Origin: JACPYF01 sp947085845
GTDB taxonomy: Bacteria; Patescibacteriota; Saccharimonadia; Saccharimonadales; Saccharimonadaceae
NCBI GenBank assembly: GCA_947085845.1
Contig: CAMTXO010000002.1
Coordinates: 496,001 to 560,000 of the forward strand
DNA: 64,000 nt
Direction: 5' to 3'
Part shown: positions 1-8,812 of the stretch, piece by piece
How positions within the stretch are numbered: the stretch's first letter is position 1
Layout: each line of letters starts with the position of its first letter
Position numbers and translations under genes: made by a program
Notes under the pieces: generated by a model
Seen by the model: only the letters and a program-made list of their open reading frames with translations
Databases searched by the model: none
What the model was told of the DNA's origin: nothing

Positions 1-212
1 AGGTACAACAAGTTCTCGGCAGCCTAAGCGAACGCGAACAAAAAATTCTACGTATGCGATTTGGTCTAGATGATGGCAAAAGCCATACATTAGAGGAAGT
101 CGGACAAGAATTTAGCGTGACTCGTGAAAGAATTCGTCAAATTGAAGCTAAGGCTTTGGCGAAACTTCGCAAACACAAAGATGTCAAAAAACTACATGAG
201 TACCTCAAATAA
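1..212 (+). CDS. rpoD: RNA polymerase primary sigma factor, C-terminal end (partial)
   Basis: The window opens inside this gene; the reading frame begins at base 3 and ends at TAA 210-212. The visible 69 residues are sigma region 4: SLSEREQKILRMRFG, then the helix-turn-helix with TLEEVGQEFSVTRERIRQIE and the usual ending AKALAKLRK. This part binds the -35 element of promoters. The ending HEYLK is close to the normal terminus of RpoD/SigA proteins, so the 3' end is intact. The next gene starts inside its last codons, so the two are co-transcribed. Identification is from the highly conserved region 4; a primary rather than alternative sigma is inferred from the RERIRQIE signature. Confidence 0.93.
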   Translation, partial: VQQVLGSLSEREQKILRMRFGLDDGKSHTLEEVGQEFSVTRERIRQIEAKALAKLRKHKDVKKLHEYLK

Positions 213-789
213 ACCGACAATTATAGGACTTAGTGGAACAAACGGCAGCGGTAAAGACTCACTGGGTATTGGTTTAGAGAAATATGGCTACTTTTTTGTA
301 TCGGTAACAGATTTTTTGCGTGAAGAATTAAAGAATCAAAATATGGTTATTACTCGAGAGAATATGCGAAAGCTAAGTACTCAGTGGCGTAAGCAACACG
401 GCGGCGGTTATTTGATAGAAAGAGCGGTTGAGTTTTGGCGTCAGACTAAGCCAGGGACAGGAGGTGTTGTTATTGCAAGTCTTCGCGACCCCCAAGAAGT
501 CCAAACTTTGCACAAGCTTGGTGGACTAATGGTATGGATAGATGCAGACCCGCAAGTGCGTTATCAAAGAATCCAGGATAATTTAGCTGTGCGTGGTAGG
601 GCAGACGAAGACACTGTTAGTTTTGAGCAATTCTTACAAGCAGAAAAAGCGGAGATGCGCCCTAGCCAAGACGCCAGCTCTAGTCTTGATATGACTTCGG
701 TTAAAAAGAATTCGGATATTTTTCTAGCCAACGACTATCCTGATGTAGGCTCATTTGTGACCTACGCAGCAGATAAACTCGGTCTTTAG
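181..789 (+). CDS. P-loop nucleotide kinase-like protein (UPF0200 / dephospho-CoA kinase-like)
   Basis: About 202 residues. The N-terminus carries a P-loop, GTNGSGKDS, with Asp where Ser/Thr is usual after the lysine. A later segment rich in Arg (RYQRIQDNLAVRGR followed by a DEDTVSFEQF stretch) resembles the LID region of small nucleotide kinases of the UPF0200/dephospho-CoA kinase type. It probably phosphorylates a nucleotide-like substrate; which one cannot be read from sequence. The start could be ATG 181 or ATG 196; both overlap the end of the sigma factor gene and neither has a clear ribosome site. Confidence is good for the fold and low for the substrate. Confidence 0.7.
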   Translation: MSKNYMSTSNKPTIIGLSGTNGSGKDSLGIGLEKYGYFFVSVTDFLREELKNQNMVITRENMRKLSTQWRKQHGGGYLIERAVEFWRQTKPGTGGVVIASLRDPQEVQTLHKLGGLMVWIDADPQVRYQRIQDNLAVRGRADEDTVSFEQFLQAEKAEMRPSQDASSSLDMTSVKKNSDIFLANDYPDVGSFVTYAADKLGL

Positions 790-791
790 TC

Positions 792-797
792 TATAAT
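792..797 (+). promoter_or_regulatory. -10 box for leaderless polA
   Basis: TATAAT with its last base 7 bases before the polA ATG. A transcript would begin at or next to the start codon. Confidence 0.6.
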
Positions 798-804
798 AGG
801 TTAT

Positions 805-3324
805 ATGAAGAGACTGGTTGTTATTGACGGAAAATCTGTGTTTTATCGTGGTTACTATGCAATGCCTAGTCTTAGTCTACGTGACGGCACTCCAACTGGG
901 GGAGTGTACGGTTTTGCGGCCCTTGCTTTAGAGGCTATCAAGTCGCTCAAGCCAGACTACGTAGCAGTCGCTTGGGACAAACCAAAAACCAATATTCGTC
1001 GTCGAAAAGAAATATACCCAGACTATAAAGCTGGTCGTAAACCTGCGCCACCTGATTTTTATGTACAAATTCCAATATTGCACGAACTATTAGAAGCTTT
1101 TGGATGGCCGCTCTATGAATTTGATGATTACGAAGCCGACGATATCATGGGCGCGCTATCGATTGATGCTAATAAAAAGGGTGTAGAAACAATCCTTATC
1201 ACGTCTGATCTCGATATGCTACAGCTTATCGACGACGACACCCATGTGTATGCTCTGAAAAAAGGCTTCTCACAAATAGAAGAATTCAACCTAAAATCTT
1301 TCGAAGAAAAATATGGCCTCAAACAAAACCAATTTTTAGATCTTAAATCGCTACAAGGCGATAGTTCAGACAACATACCCGGCGTACCAGGAGTGGGCGC
1401 AAAGACAGCGACAACATTGCTACAAAAATACGAAACACTCGATGGTATATATGAACATATCGATGAAATAACAGGCGGGGTTCACGATAAATTGGTTGCC
1501 GGCAAAGACAGTGCTTACATGAGTAAAGAGATTGCACGTATATGGACTGATGCGCCTGTGGAATTTGATCCTAGCATGACAGATATCAATAAACTGGATA
1601 AGAATAAGCTTCGCGAAATGCTAGAAAAGCTTGAATTTCGTAGTTTACTCAAGAATTTGCCGGAAGGCATGAAGGGCGAGCAGCGTGAAAATACAGACAT
1701 TAAACCAGCTAAAATTCAGCCTCTAAACGACGAAGGCAGAACAAGTATTATCATGGCAGAAACGGTGATCATCAGTCCGATAGAAGACAAATACATCATT
1801 TCAACAGGTTCAGAAATCGGTTATATAGTATGCGTTGAGGAAATGTCGAGTTTATTGAAAAAATCAAAAATAATCGCGTATGACGCAAAGTCTATACTGA
1901 AAAAGTTATTAAATGAAGACCAAGTACTACCTGAAGTTCATCATGATATACGTCAGGCTAGTTTTTTACTAGATGCTTCACGCGCAGTGTTGAGTCTCGA
2001 TGACTTGGCGATGGTTGATCTTGTGGGCGACGATGGCAGTAAAACTATTGCAGCTCTATGGACTATTTTTGATGAGCAAGTAGAAGCTCTCAAAAATTTG
2101 CCAGGAGTTGAAAAGGTTGCTCGTGAGATTGATTTTCCACTCATCACAGTGCTGGCACGTATGGAGCACAAAGGTATAAAGATTCAGCCTACATTTTTCG
2201 CGAAGATGAGCAAGCAGCTTGCAACAGAGCTTGCAAGCATAGAAAAAGCTGCATATGAGTCAGTTGGATCTGAGTTTAATCTTGCGAGTCCTTCACAGCT
2301 AGCTGACGTTTTGTACGAGAAATTACAACTACCCACAACTAATGTTAAAAAAGGTAAAACAGGCTATTCCACGGGGATAAAAGAACTAGAGAAGCTACGA
2401 GGCTTGCACCCGATTATTGAGATGATTGAAAAACATCGGGAACTGAGCAAACTGAAAAATACTTATGTCGACACCTTGCCAAAACTGGCCGATAAAAACG
2501 ATCGTCTGCATACAAATTTTCGCCAAGATGTAGCCGCAACCGGACGACTTTCAAGTATTGATCCAAATTTACAAAATATTCCTGTACGGACGGAGCTAGG
2601 TCGTAAGATTCGTGAAGGTTTTATTACTGACAAAGGCTATATTTTTGTCAGCGCTGATTATTCCCAGTTTGAACTACGGCTAGCCGCTGTTTTAAGCGGT
2701 GACGAAGCTATGATAGAGGCTTTTAATAACGATGATGACATTCACATCCTCACAGCTGCTGCAGTGGCAGGCGTGAAGCCGAGCGAGGTAACAAAAGAAA
2801 TGCGTTATCGAGCGAAGGCTGTTAACTTTGGTATATTGTATGGTCAGGGCTCTCATGGGCTTGCACTTGGGACGGGTATGACTTTTGGTGAAGCAAAAGA
2901 ATTTATAGATAGGTATTTTGAACTCAGACCAAAGCTCAAAGGGTATATGGATAGCCTACGTGACAAAGCTCATAATGAAGGTTTTGTTGAGACGCTACTC
3001 GGCCGCCGCCGCCCAACTCCAGATGTAAAATCGAGCAATTTTATAGTTCGTTCAGCTGCCGAAAGAGCGGCTATTAATATGCCAATTCAAGGTACAGCTG
3101 CAGACTTAACTAAAATGGCAATGTTGCAAGTCGAGGAAAAGCTCGAAAACGGTCTTGGTTTTCAACTTTTGCAAATACACGACAGTATACTAGTTGTCAC
3201 ATTAGAAAAGGATGCAGAAAAAGTTGGTGAAATTTTGAAAAATACTATGGAAAATGTATATCCAGATTTGGGCGTAAAACTAAAAGTAGATGTTAGTACT
3301 GGAAAAAACTGGGGTGAAGTATGA
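805..3324 (+). CDS. polA: DNA polymerase I
   Basis: 839 residues, the usual family length. Residues about 1-290 are the 5'-3' (FEN-like) exonuclease, with YEADD and the helix-hairpin-helix GDSSDNIPGVPGVGAKTA. Residues about 300-440 occupy the 3'-5' exonuclease position, but the DxE and other catalytic acids are not evident, so proofreading is probably lost, as in Taq polymerase. The polymerase domain has motif A DYSQFELR near residue 617, motif B RAKAVNFGILYG near 670 and motif C QIHDS near 790. It removes RNA primers and fills repair gaps. It has its own -10 box and overlaps the next gene by 4 bases (ATGA). Confidence 0.97.
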   Translation: MKRLVVIDGKSVFYRGYYAMPSLSLRDGTPTGGVYGFAALALEAIKSLKPDYVAVAWDKPKTNIRRRKEIYPDYKAGRKPAPPDFYVQIPILHELLEAFGWPLYEFDDYEADDIMGALSIDANKKGVETILITSDLDMLQLIDDDTHVYALKKGFSQIEEFNLKSFEEKYGLKQNQFLDLKSLQGDSSDNIPGVPGVGAKTATTLLQKYETLDGIYEHIDEITGGVHDKLVAGKDSAYMSKEIARIWTDAPVEFDPSMTDINKLDKNKLREMLEKLEFRSLLKNLPEGMKGEQRENTDIKPAKIQPLNDEGRTSIIMAETVIISPIEDKYIISTGSEIGYIVCVEEMSSLLKKSKIIAYDAKSILKKLLNEDQVLPEVHHDIRQASFLLDASRAVLSLDDLAMVDLVGDDGSKTIAALWTIFDEQVEALKNLPGVEKVAREIDFPLITVLARMEHKGIKIQPTFFAKMSKQLATELASIEKAAYESVGSEFNLASPSQLADVLYEKLQLPTTNVKKGKTGYSTGIKELEKLRGLHPIIEMIEKHRELSKLKNTYVDTLPKLADKNDRLHTNFRQDVAATGRLSSIDPNLQNIPVRTELGRKIREGFITDKGYIFVSADYSQFELRLAAVLSGDEAMIEAFNNDDDIHILTAAAVAGVKPSEVTKEMRYRAKAVNFGILYGQGSHGLALGTGMTFGEAKEFIDRYFELRPKLKGYMDSLRDKAHNEGFVETLLGRRRPTPDVKSSNFIVRSAAERAAINMPIQGTAADLTKMAMLQVEEKLENGLGFQLLQIHDSILVVTLEKDAEKVGEILKNTMENVYPDLGVKLKVDVSTGKNWGEV

Positions 3325-3812
3325 TAGAAACATTTAGAGGTGATCACTTTTTTTTGAGTAATATGAAGCCACTTAAAAACTGGATAGAGACCGATCAGGG
3401 CATATTGGTGCCCACAGCGGAGCATGCTTATCAGGCAGCAAAATTTGAGGATCCAGATGTACATCATGAAGTCGCAAATGTTCGGGCGAAAACAGATACA
3501 ACCAAAGCTCACGCCGACGGTGTTGCTTCTAAGGAATTGGCGCACGAGTTTGTTGAAGCCGGCATCACCGTTCGTCCAGATTGGGAAGTGGCAAAGCTCG
3601 GTATTATGTATGCGTCGGTACAACAAAAGTTTTTTAAAAACGAAGACCTTGCTGATAGACTTATTGCAACAGGCGACGAAGAGTTGGTTGAGGGAAATCA
3701 TTGGGGTGATGTGTATTGGGGTGTGAGCCCAATAGGCAGCAATACTGGTGAAAATCATCTCGGTAATATTTTAATGAGGGTACGTACTGAACTAATAGGT
3801 TTTCAAAGTTAA
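3321..3812 (+). CDS. NADAR family protein (YbiA-like)
   Basis: 163 residues. Family motifs are clear: FLSN near residue 11, PTAEHAYQAAK at 31-41 with the conserved Glu34, His35 and Tyr37, EGNHWGDVYWGV near 120, and ENHLGNILMRVR near 150. Known members act as N-glycosidases on riboflavin intermediates (YbiA) or remove ADP-ribose from guanine bases in nucleic acids. Here the start codon overlaps the polA stop and dut follows at once, so it is expressed with DNA repair and nucleotide-pool genes. That context fits a DNA-base or nucleotide damage role better than riboflavin synthesis, but this is inference. Confidence 0.88.
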   Translation: MIETFRGDHFFLSNMKPLKNWIETDQGILVPTAEHAYQAAKFEDPDVHHEVANVRAKTDTTKAHADGVASKELAHEFVEAGITVRPDWEVAKLGIMYASVQQKFFKNEDLADRLIATGDEELVEGNHWGDVYWGVSPIGSNTGENHLGNILMRVRTELIGFQS

Positions 3813-3814
3813 TC

Positions 3815-4249
3815 ATGAAAATACATATAAAAAAGATACACAAACAAGCGGTATTGCCAGAATATGCTACAGAACATGCTGCAGGAATGGATCTGGTTGC
3901 CGCTATAGATTCGTCGGTGGAGATAAAGAGCTTAGAACGGGTTGTAATACCAAGTGGCATCGCAATCGCTTTGCCCGAGGGCTATGAAGCACAGGTGCGT
4001 GCACGAAGTGGATTGAGTCTTAAGCATGGTATAACCGCAGCAAATGGCGTCGGTACAATTGATGCTGATTTTAGGGGCGAGGTGGGAGTCATATTGGTAA
4101 ATATCAGTAACGAAACATTTACTATAACCCCGGGGATGCGTGTTGCACAGTTGGTTATTTCAAAGTACGAAAAAGTTCAGTGGCAGGAGGTAGATAGCCT
4201 AGACAATACCGAGCGGGGAGAGGGTGGCTATGGCAGCACAGGACATTAA
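3815..4249 (+). CDS. dut: Deoxyuridine 5'-triphosphate nucleotidohydrolase (dUTPase)
   Basis: 144 residues, typical of trimeric dUTPases. The five family motifs are present: GMDL (about 24-27), RSGLSLK (about 64-70), NGVGTIDADFRGEVGV (Phe where Tyr is usual in the uracil-binding hairpin), GMRVAQLVI, and the C-terminal Gly-rich lid RGEGGYGSTGH. It hydrolyses dUTP to dUMP and keeps uracil out of DNA, complementing the uracil-DNA glycosylase encoded at 13.8 kb. It lies 2 bases after the NADAR gene and overlaps the next gene. Confidence 0.96.
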   Translation: MKIHIKKIHKQAVLPEYATEHAAGMDLVAAIDSSVEIKSLERVVIPSGIAIALPEGYEAQVRARSGLSLKHGITAANGVGTIDADFRGEVGVILVNISNETFTITPGMRVAQLVISKYEKVQWQEVDSLDNTERGEGGYGSTGH

Positions 4250-4805
4250 GGCCATTATATTCGATTGTTTTGGCGTACTGTACCTCGGTGCGCACCGTGC
4301 ACTAGAGGAACGTTGGCCGCAACATTCTGTAGAGCTAAACAATCTCAGCTATCAGTTGGACTACGGCTATATAGAAAAAAATGAATTTTTACAAAAATCA
4401 GGCCAAATTGTTGGCGAAACTGCGGAAAAAATCAACAATATACTAGAAAGTGAACACAGTCTAAATTCACCACTGGTGTCATATATTGAGAGAGACCTAA
4501 AACCCAAATATAAAATAGCTATGATTAGTAACATTGGTCGTGGTTGGCTGCAAAATATGTTTGACGACTATCTGTTGAACGATGTCTTTGACGTGGTGAT
4601 TCAGAGTGGCGATGAAGGTGTCACAAAACCTCACCCACAAATTTTTGAGCTAGCCGCAGAAAGGTTAGGCGTAGAGCCCGATGAATGCATTATGATAGAT
4701 GATCTACCTGAAAACATTGCAGGTGCCGATGCTGCCAGTATGCGCGGTATTGTCTATGGCAATTTGTATGACCTCAAAAAAGAGCTTAGCAAACTGTTAA
4801 AATAG
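4230..4805 (+). CDS. HAD superfamily hydrolase
   Basis: About 191 residues. Motif I is IIFDCFGVLY, with the nucleophile Asp and Phe at the position where phosphatases usually carry a second Asp. Motif II is in the ISNIGR stretch, Lys lies in VTKPHPQIF, and motif IV is MIDDLPENI. It belongs to the subfamily I HADs with a small helical cap (residues about 15-80). The substrate is unknown. ATG 4230 follows a purine-rich AGAGG, and GTG 4224 is an alternative start; both overlap the end of dut. Confidence 0.85.
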   Translation: MAAQDIKAIIFDCFGVLYLGAHRALEERWPQHSVELNNLSYQLDYGYIEKNEFLQKSGQIVGETAEKINNILESEHSLNSPLVSYIERDLKPKYKIAMISNIGRGWLQNMFDDYLLNDVFDVVIQSGDEGVTKPHPQIFELAAERLGVEPDECIMIDDLPENIAGADAASMRGIVYGNLYDLKKELSKLLK

Positions 4806-4809
4806 TAGT

Positions 4810-5685
4810 ATGCCGGAACTACCAGAAGTTGAGACAGTGCGTCGAGGGTTGCAAAGCCTAATCATCAGTAAAAAAATTACTGAAATTAGTTTCGATTGGC
4901 CAAAAGGCTTTCCAAATGCTCCGTCTGACGTCAACCAGTTTTTAATCGGTAGTCATATTACTGATGTACGCCGTCGCGCAAAAGTGTTGATGATAGATCT
5001 AGATACTGAGTATAGTTTGGTTACTCATTTAAAAATGACTGGACAACTAGTTTATAGGGGTGATGAGAGTTTTGGGGCAGGACACCCTAGTGATAGTTTG
5101 ATTGGTGAGCTGCCAGATCGCTCAACTCGAGTGACAATTGCATTCAGCGATAGTTCGAAGCTATTTTTTAACGATCAACGTAAATTTGGTTGGATGAAAC
5201 TGCTACCGACTATCGAAATACCAAATATTGATTTTATGAAGAGAGTGGGTCCGGAGCCGCTTGAAGCTGATTTTACCGGCACAGTACTATTCGATCGTTT
5301 ACAGCGACGAAAAAACAGCTCTATCAAGGCTGCACTACTTGATCAGACTGTTTTGGCTGGTATTGGTAATATATATGCTGACGAAGCTCTGTGGGGCGCG
5401 AAAATACACCCTGAAACGAAAGTAGGGAATATCAGTATAGCAAGTATAAAAAAGCTATATACTGAGATTGTGACTGTTTTACAATTATCAATAGAAAAAG
5501 GTGGCAGCACCGACCGCAACTATGTGAATGCCGAAGGAAAAAAAGGCAGCTATATTGATTTTGCACGGGTTTTTCGTCGAGAAAACCTACCTTGCCCAAG
5601 GTGTGGCACAGCTATTATCAAAACGCGTGTAGCTGGTCGCGGTACGCATATTTGTCCAAAATGTCAGGTAGTTAAAAATGATTAG
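4810..5685 (+). CDS. mutM: Formamidopyrimidine-DNA glycosylase (Fpg/MutM)
   Basis: 291 residues. The mature N-terminus PELPEVETVRRGL carries the catalytic Pro2 and Glu3. RRRAKVLMI holds the conserved Lys in the middle of the N-terminal domain. The helix-two-turn-helix contains LDQTVLAGIGNIYADEALW. The C-terminal zinc finger has two CxxC pairs (CPRC and CPKC). It excises 8-oxoguanine and ring-opened purines and cleaves the abasic site. It sits 4 bases after the HAD gene and overlaps holA by 8 bases. Confidence 0.97.
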   Translation: MPELPEVETVRRGLQSLIISKKITEISFDWPKGFPNAPSDVNQFLIGSHITDVRRRAKVLMIDLDTEYSLVTHLKMTGQLVYRGDESFGAGHPSDSLIGELPDRSTRVTIAFSDSSKLFFNDQRKFGWMKLLPTIEIPNIDFMKRVGPEPLEADFTGTVLFDRLQRRKNSSIKAALLDQTVLAGIGNIYADEALWGAKIHPETKVGNISIASIKKLYTEIVTVLQLSIEKGGSTDRNYVNAEGKKGSYIDFARVFRRENLPCPRCGTAIIKTRVAGRGTHICPKCQVVKND

Positions 5686-6583
5686 TCTACTGTATGGTGA
5701 TAATGATTTTGAGTTAAAAAACTCACTTAAAAAGGTTGTTAAAGACTTTGATAATAACTATTCAGTTGAAAAAATTGATGGTGATACACTTTCGAGCAAT
5801 GATTTGCCTGATTTACTTTCAGGCATTAGCCTCTTCTCGAGCAAGAGATTAATTGTGATATACGACGCTTCAAAAAATAAAGAGGTTTGGGAAAAACTAG
5901 CTGATTACATTAGTGAGGACGGTTCTAGTAGTGAACTTGTACTTATTGAGTCGACTCCAGATAAGCGTACTCGCACTTTCAAATTATTACAAAAGCAGTC
6001 TCAGGCACATGAATATAAGAAGTTAGATGAAGCTGAAGCAAAAAAATGGTTACTTGATCAGGCGAAAACTATAAAAACTGAAATTAGCTCTCCACTTGCC
6101 GATAAAATAATTGAAAGAGCGGGTACTGATCAGTGGAAGTTGTATTATGGTTTGCAAAAATTGGCTCTGCTTGATGATATAGATGAGCAAAAAATAACTG
6201 AAAATATAGAAGCATCACCACAAGCTAATGTTTTTGCTTTGATAGACGCAAGTCTTCACCGCTCGCCAGAGAAAGTACATCAGCTCGTTGGCATTGCAAG
6301 CATCAGTGAAGATCCTTATTTTTTCTTCGGTCTGCTTTCGTCACAAATATTTCAGCTGATTACACTAGCCTCAAGCGATAAAAGTTCAAGCGAGGTTGCG
6401 AGTGATCTTGGAGTGCATCCGTATCCACTACAGAAGCTCAGTGGGCTTGCAAGTCAAGTTGACCAGGCTCAAATGAAAAAAATTGCACATATCATTGCCG
6501 AATGTGACGATAAATTGAAACGCTCAGGTGCAGAGCCATGGCTACTGATAGAACAAGCACTTATAAAGCTTGCTAACAGATAA
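5678..6583 (+). CDS. holA: DNA polymerase III delta subunit
   Basis: 301 residues. The opening MISLLYGDNDFEL, then SGISLFSSKRLIVIYDA, is characteristic of HolA. An AAA+-like N-terminal region is followed by the helical collar, with SPQANVFALIDA and a C-terminal CDDKLKRSG segment. Delta opens the beta clamp during clamp loading. It overlaps mutM and ends 2 bases before the convergent rpsT, with no room for a separate terminator between them. Confidence 0.9.
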   Translation: MISLLYGDNDFELKNSLKKVVKDFDNNYSVEKIDGDTLSSNDLPDLLSGISLFSSKRLIVIYDASKNKEVWEKLADYISEDGSSSELVLIESTPDKRTRTFKLLQKQSQAHEYKKLDEAEAKKWLLDQAKTIKTEISSPLADKIIERAGTDQWKLYYGLQKLALLDDIDEQKITENIEASPQANVFALIDASLHRSPEKVHQLVGIASISEDPYFFFGLLSSQIFQLITLASSDKSSSEVASDLGVHPYPLQKLSGLASQVDQAQMKKIAHIIAECDDKLKRSGAEPWLLIEQALIKLANR

Positions 6584-6584
6584 A

Positions 6585-6956
6585 CTAAGCTTTTTTTGTA
6601 GAAGATTTTTTAGCCGGAGTTTTCTTCGCGGCAGGCTTTTTAACAGTAGCCTTCTTTGCAGGAGCTTTTTTAGCTGCTGGTTTAGCTACTTTTTTAGTAG
6701 CAGCGCCAAGTTTTACATTCGCAGCTTTAGCTTCTTTTGCGAGCTGTGCTTTACGGCGAGAAGCAGTGTTTTTCTTAAGTAGATTCTTCTTTACAGCTTT
6801 GTCGTACTCACTCTGAGCTGCGCTTAGTGTAGTAGCGCTTGGTTTTGCACGAAATGCTTTTACAGCTGTTTTGATGTCGCTTTTTAATGAGACATTACGA
6901 GCACGTCGTTTTGCGTTCTGGTGCATACGTTTGATAGCAGATTTGATGATTGGCAT
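6585..6956 (-). CDS. rpsT: Small ribosomal subunit protein bS20 with Lys/Ala-rich tail
   Basis: 123 residues, against about 85-90 for typical S20. Residues 1-80 match S20 (MPIIKSAIKRMHQNAKRRARN, ASRRKAQLAK). From about residue 84 a tail of repeated Lys-Lys-Ala/Pro units (KKAPAKKA, KKPAAKKTPAKK) looks like a histone H1 C-terminus. S20 binds 16S rRNA early in 30S assembly. An AAGGAG site precedes the start at the right distance. The tail may add RNA or DNA binding. Confidence 0.95.
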   Translation of the reverse strand: MPIIKSAIKRMHQNAKRRARNVSLKSDIKTAVKAFRAKPSATTLSAAQSEYDKAVKKNLLKKNTASRRKAQLAKEAKAANVKLGAATKKVAKPAAKKAPAKKATVKKPAAKKTPAKKSSTKKA

Positions 6957-7058
6957 ATTGTTCTATTAACTCCTTGGTGTATTTATAGAGATTTTTAAAA
7001 GTTTCAAGTAGTTACTATAGCGGTTGAGAGGAGTTTTGTAAAGAGTTACGAAAAATAT

Positions 7059-8663
7059 TTATTGTCCAGGAATTTTAAACTGACCGGGTGCGGTCGGAGC
7101 TGTTGGTGTTTTTGGTGGTGGTATTGTGCTAGGCGCGGGGTCGCGGGTTGTTTCAAGTGGAGTAGGTACTGTTGGAGGTAATGGAGGCAAGTTTGAGAAA
7201 TCCGGTAACGGAGGAGGGGGAACAGGGGGTAACATACTGTCGGTATCTTGTTGATGTGCGCCAACACCCTGCTCGATATCTGCCAGCGTGTTTGGTGCTT
7301 TTGGTTCGTTTGAAGTTACCTGTAAATCCATAATTGTTGGAGGTGCTTCTTGCGGAACAGGAGGCACATCTATTGTTGGTGGTTCAATATCTTTGCCTTT
7401 TGTTCCTGTGCTACTTCCGTCGTGGCTTAGGATAGTTTTGTTGCGAGTTGCTTCTTCTTCATGATGATGCTTATCCGCAACATCTTGTGCTGTGGCATTT
7501 ATAACTCCACCCATGCTTGGTTCTTCAAGGTTTGGATCACTCCAAACACCAGTCGGCTTACTCGTTCCTATTAATGGACTTTTTTGTGACTTGAGCGGTT
7601 TTGGTGTGGCTGATTTCAATTCTTCCTGGATATTGTCAGGCGTCTCTTTGTTTGCAACATTACCAAGCTTTTCTAGAGCAGCATCGAGGGCTTCTTCTCC
7701 GGCATTTTGCTTGTTTATAGTGTCATGTTCCTCTATAGAAGAGGCTTCAACTACTGGAAGTTGAGCTCCGTGGTCAATCTGTATTTGTCCTAATGAACCA
7801 TCTTTTTCGGTTTTTTCTTCTTCACGTAGTTTTCCAGATTCACCTTCTTTGAGCGGAACAGATCCGTCTGGTTCGGCTGGTTTGCTACTTGATATCTCTG
7901 CTGCGCTTTCGAGTTTTGCCGCGATAAGCTGTTGGTTTGCGCCAGCAGCCATAAGCTGCGCAGCAATCGTCATAGACTTGCTGCTTGTTTGGTTGTTCGA
8001 GAAACGGTTTGTCGCTGCAACCACACCTGTCAGTAGAGCAGTAGCAATCTGCTCATCCAGCAAGCCATTTTTTAGAGATTCTCCTAGTGAGACTAACATT
8101 TCACTCAAGCTACTAGCTTTTTCATCTCGCCAGTCGATTGACCCTAGCGTACTTGTTTTATTTTGAGCATTAATTGTAGCGACAGTTGCGTCGTGCAGTA
8201 TTTTGCCGTGTGCAGCAATTGCTTCGTCGAGCACATCCTGATTCTCTACACCGAGGGCAAGCACCAGCTCGACGTTGAAGTCGCCATGGGTAAATTCTAG
8301 ATCTTCTTGGCTAATATTAGTCCTGTATGGGGTGATGAATATGCGCACCACATCACCTTCAACTTTGTAGCGTAGGCGATCAGCCTTTTCTTTATCAATA
8401 GCAATGATGAAATCTCGCAGTGAATCAACATTATTTTCAAGTGTCTTACCGGGCTCCAAGAACTCAATAGCAGGGGGAATTGTGCCAGAAAAGACTGCTG
8501 TGGCATGTTTTTCTAGCTTGTTAAGCATCAGCGTAAGGCCGAGCGCAGCAGAAAGCTCATCAACACTAGGGTTCTTACTAACTGTAATCAGAATATTAGA
8601 GACTTCCTTTATACGTTCGGAAATCTGTTGTTTTGTAGTGGGTGAACCGTTATCTTTGTCCAT
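7059..8663 (-). CDS. Degenerate DHH-family phosphoesterase-like protein with Pro-rich tail
   Basis: 534 residues. Residues about 10-260 resemble NrnA/DHH phosphoesterases in order of elements: an N-terminal strand then PSVDELSAALGL where DNDALGSALAL-type motifs usually lie, later STLGSIDWRDEKASSLSEML matching the post-DHH segment, and TALLTGVVAATNRF. The metal-binding Asp/His residues are not seen; NAQNKT stands where DHH is expected. From about residue 260 the chain is low-complexity, acidic, then Pro-rich (PPVPPPPLPDFSNLPPLPP), so it is probably disordered. An inactive, binding or scaffold role is inferred. No signal peptide or membrane segment is visible. Confidence 0.65.
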   Translation of the reverse strand: MDKDNGSPTTKQQISERIKEVSNILITVSKNPSVDELSAALGLTLMLNKLEKHATAVFSGTIPPAIEFLEPGKTLENNVDSLRDFIIAIDKEKADRLRYKVEGDVVRIFITPYRTNISQEDLEFTHGDFNVELVLALGVENQDVLDEAIAAHGKILHDATVATINAQNKTSTLGSIDWRDEKASSLSEMLVSLGESLKNGLLDEQIATALLTGVVAATNRFSNNQTSSKSMTIAAQLMAAGANQQLIAAKLESAAEISSSKPAEPDGSVPLKEGESGKLREEEKTEKDGSLGQIQIDHGAQLPVVEASSIEEHDTINKQNAGEEALDAALEKLGNVANKETPDNIQEELKSATPKPLKSQKSPLIGTSKPTGVWSDPNLEEPSMGGVINATAQDVADKHHHEEEATRNKTILSHDGSSTGTKGKDIEPPTIDVPPVPQEAPPTIMDLQVTSNEPKAPNTLADIEQGVGAHQQDTDSMLPPVPPPPLPDFSNLPPLPPTVPTPLETTRDPAPSTIPPPKTPTAPTAPGQFKIPGQ

Positions 8664-8812
8664 TTGTAGTAGTGTTTATTTTTTTACAATGTTTCACCCT
8701 AAACTTTAGCATGAACGTTTTCAACTCGTCAACTGTTATTTCTCCTTTCATTTTTTGTCTCAGCAAAAAACGAAACAAAAAACTGACCAGACGCTATAAA
8801 AACACGACGTAC

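Noticed and set aside
3162..3758. 198-residue open frame on the minus strand opposite polA and the NADAR gene
   Set aside because: It runs antisense to two well-conserved genes, has no family motif or ribosome site, and its composition is that of a reversed coding strand.
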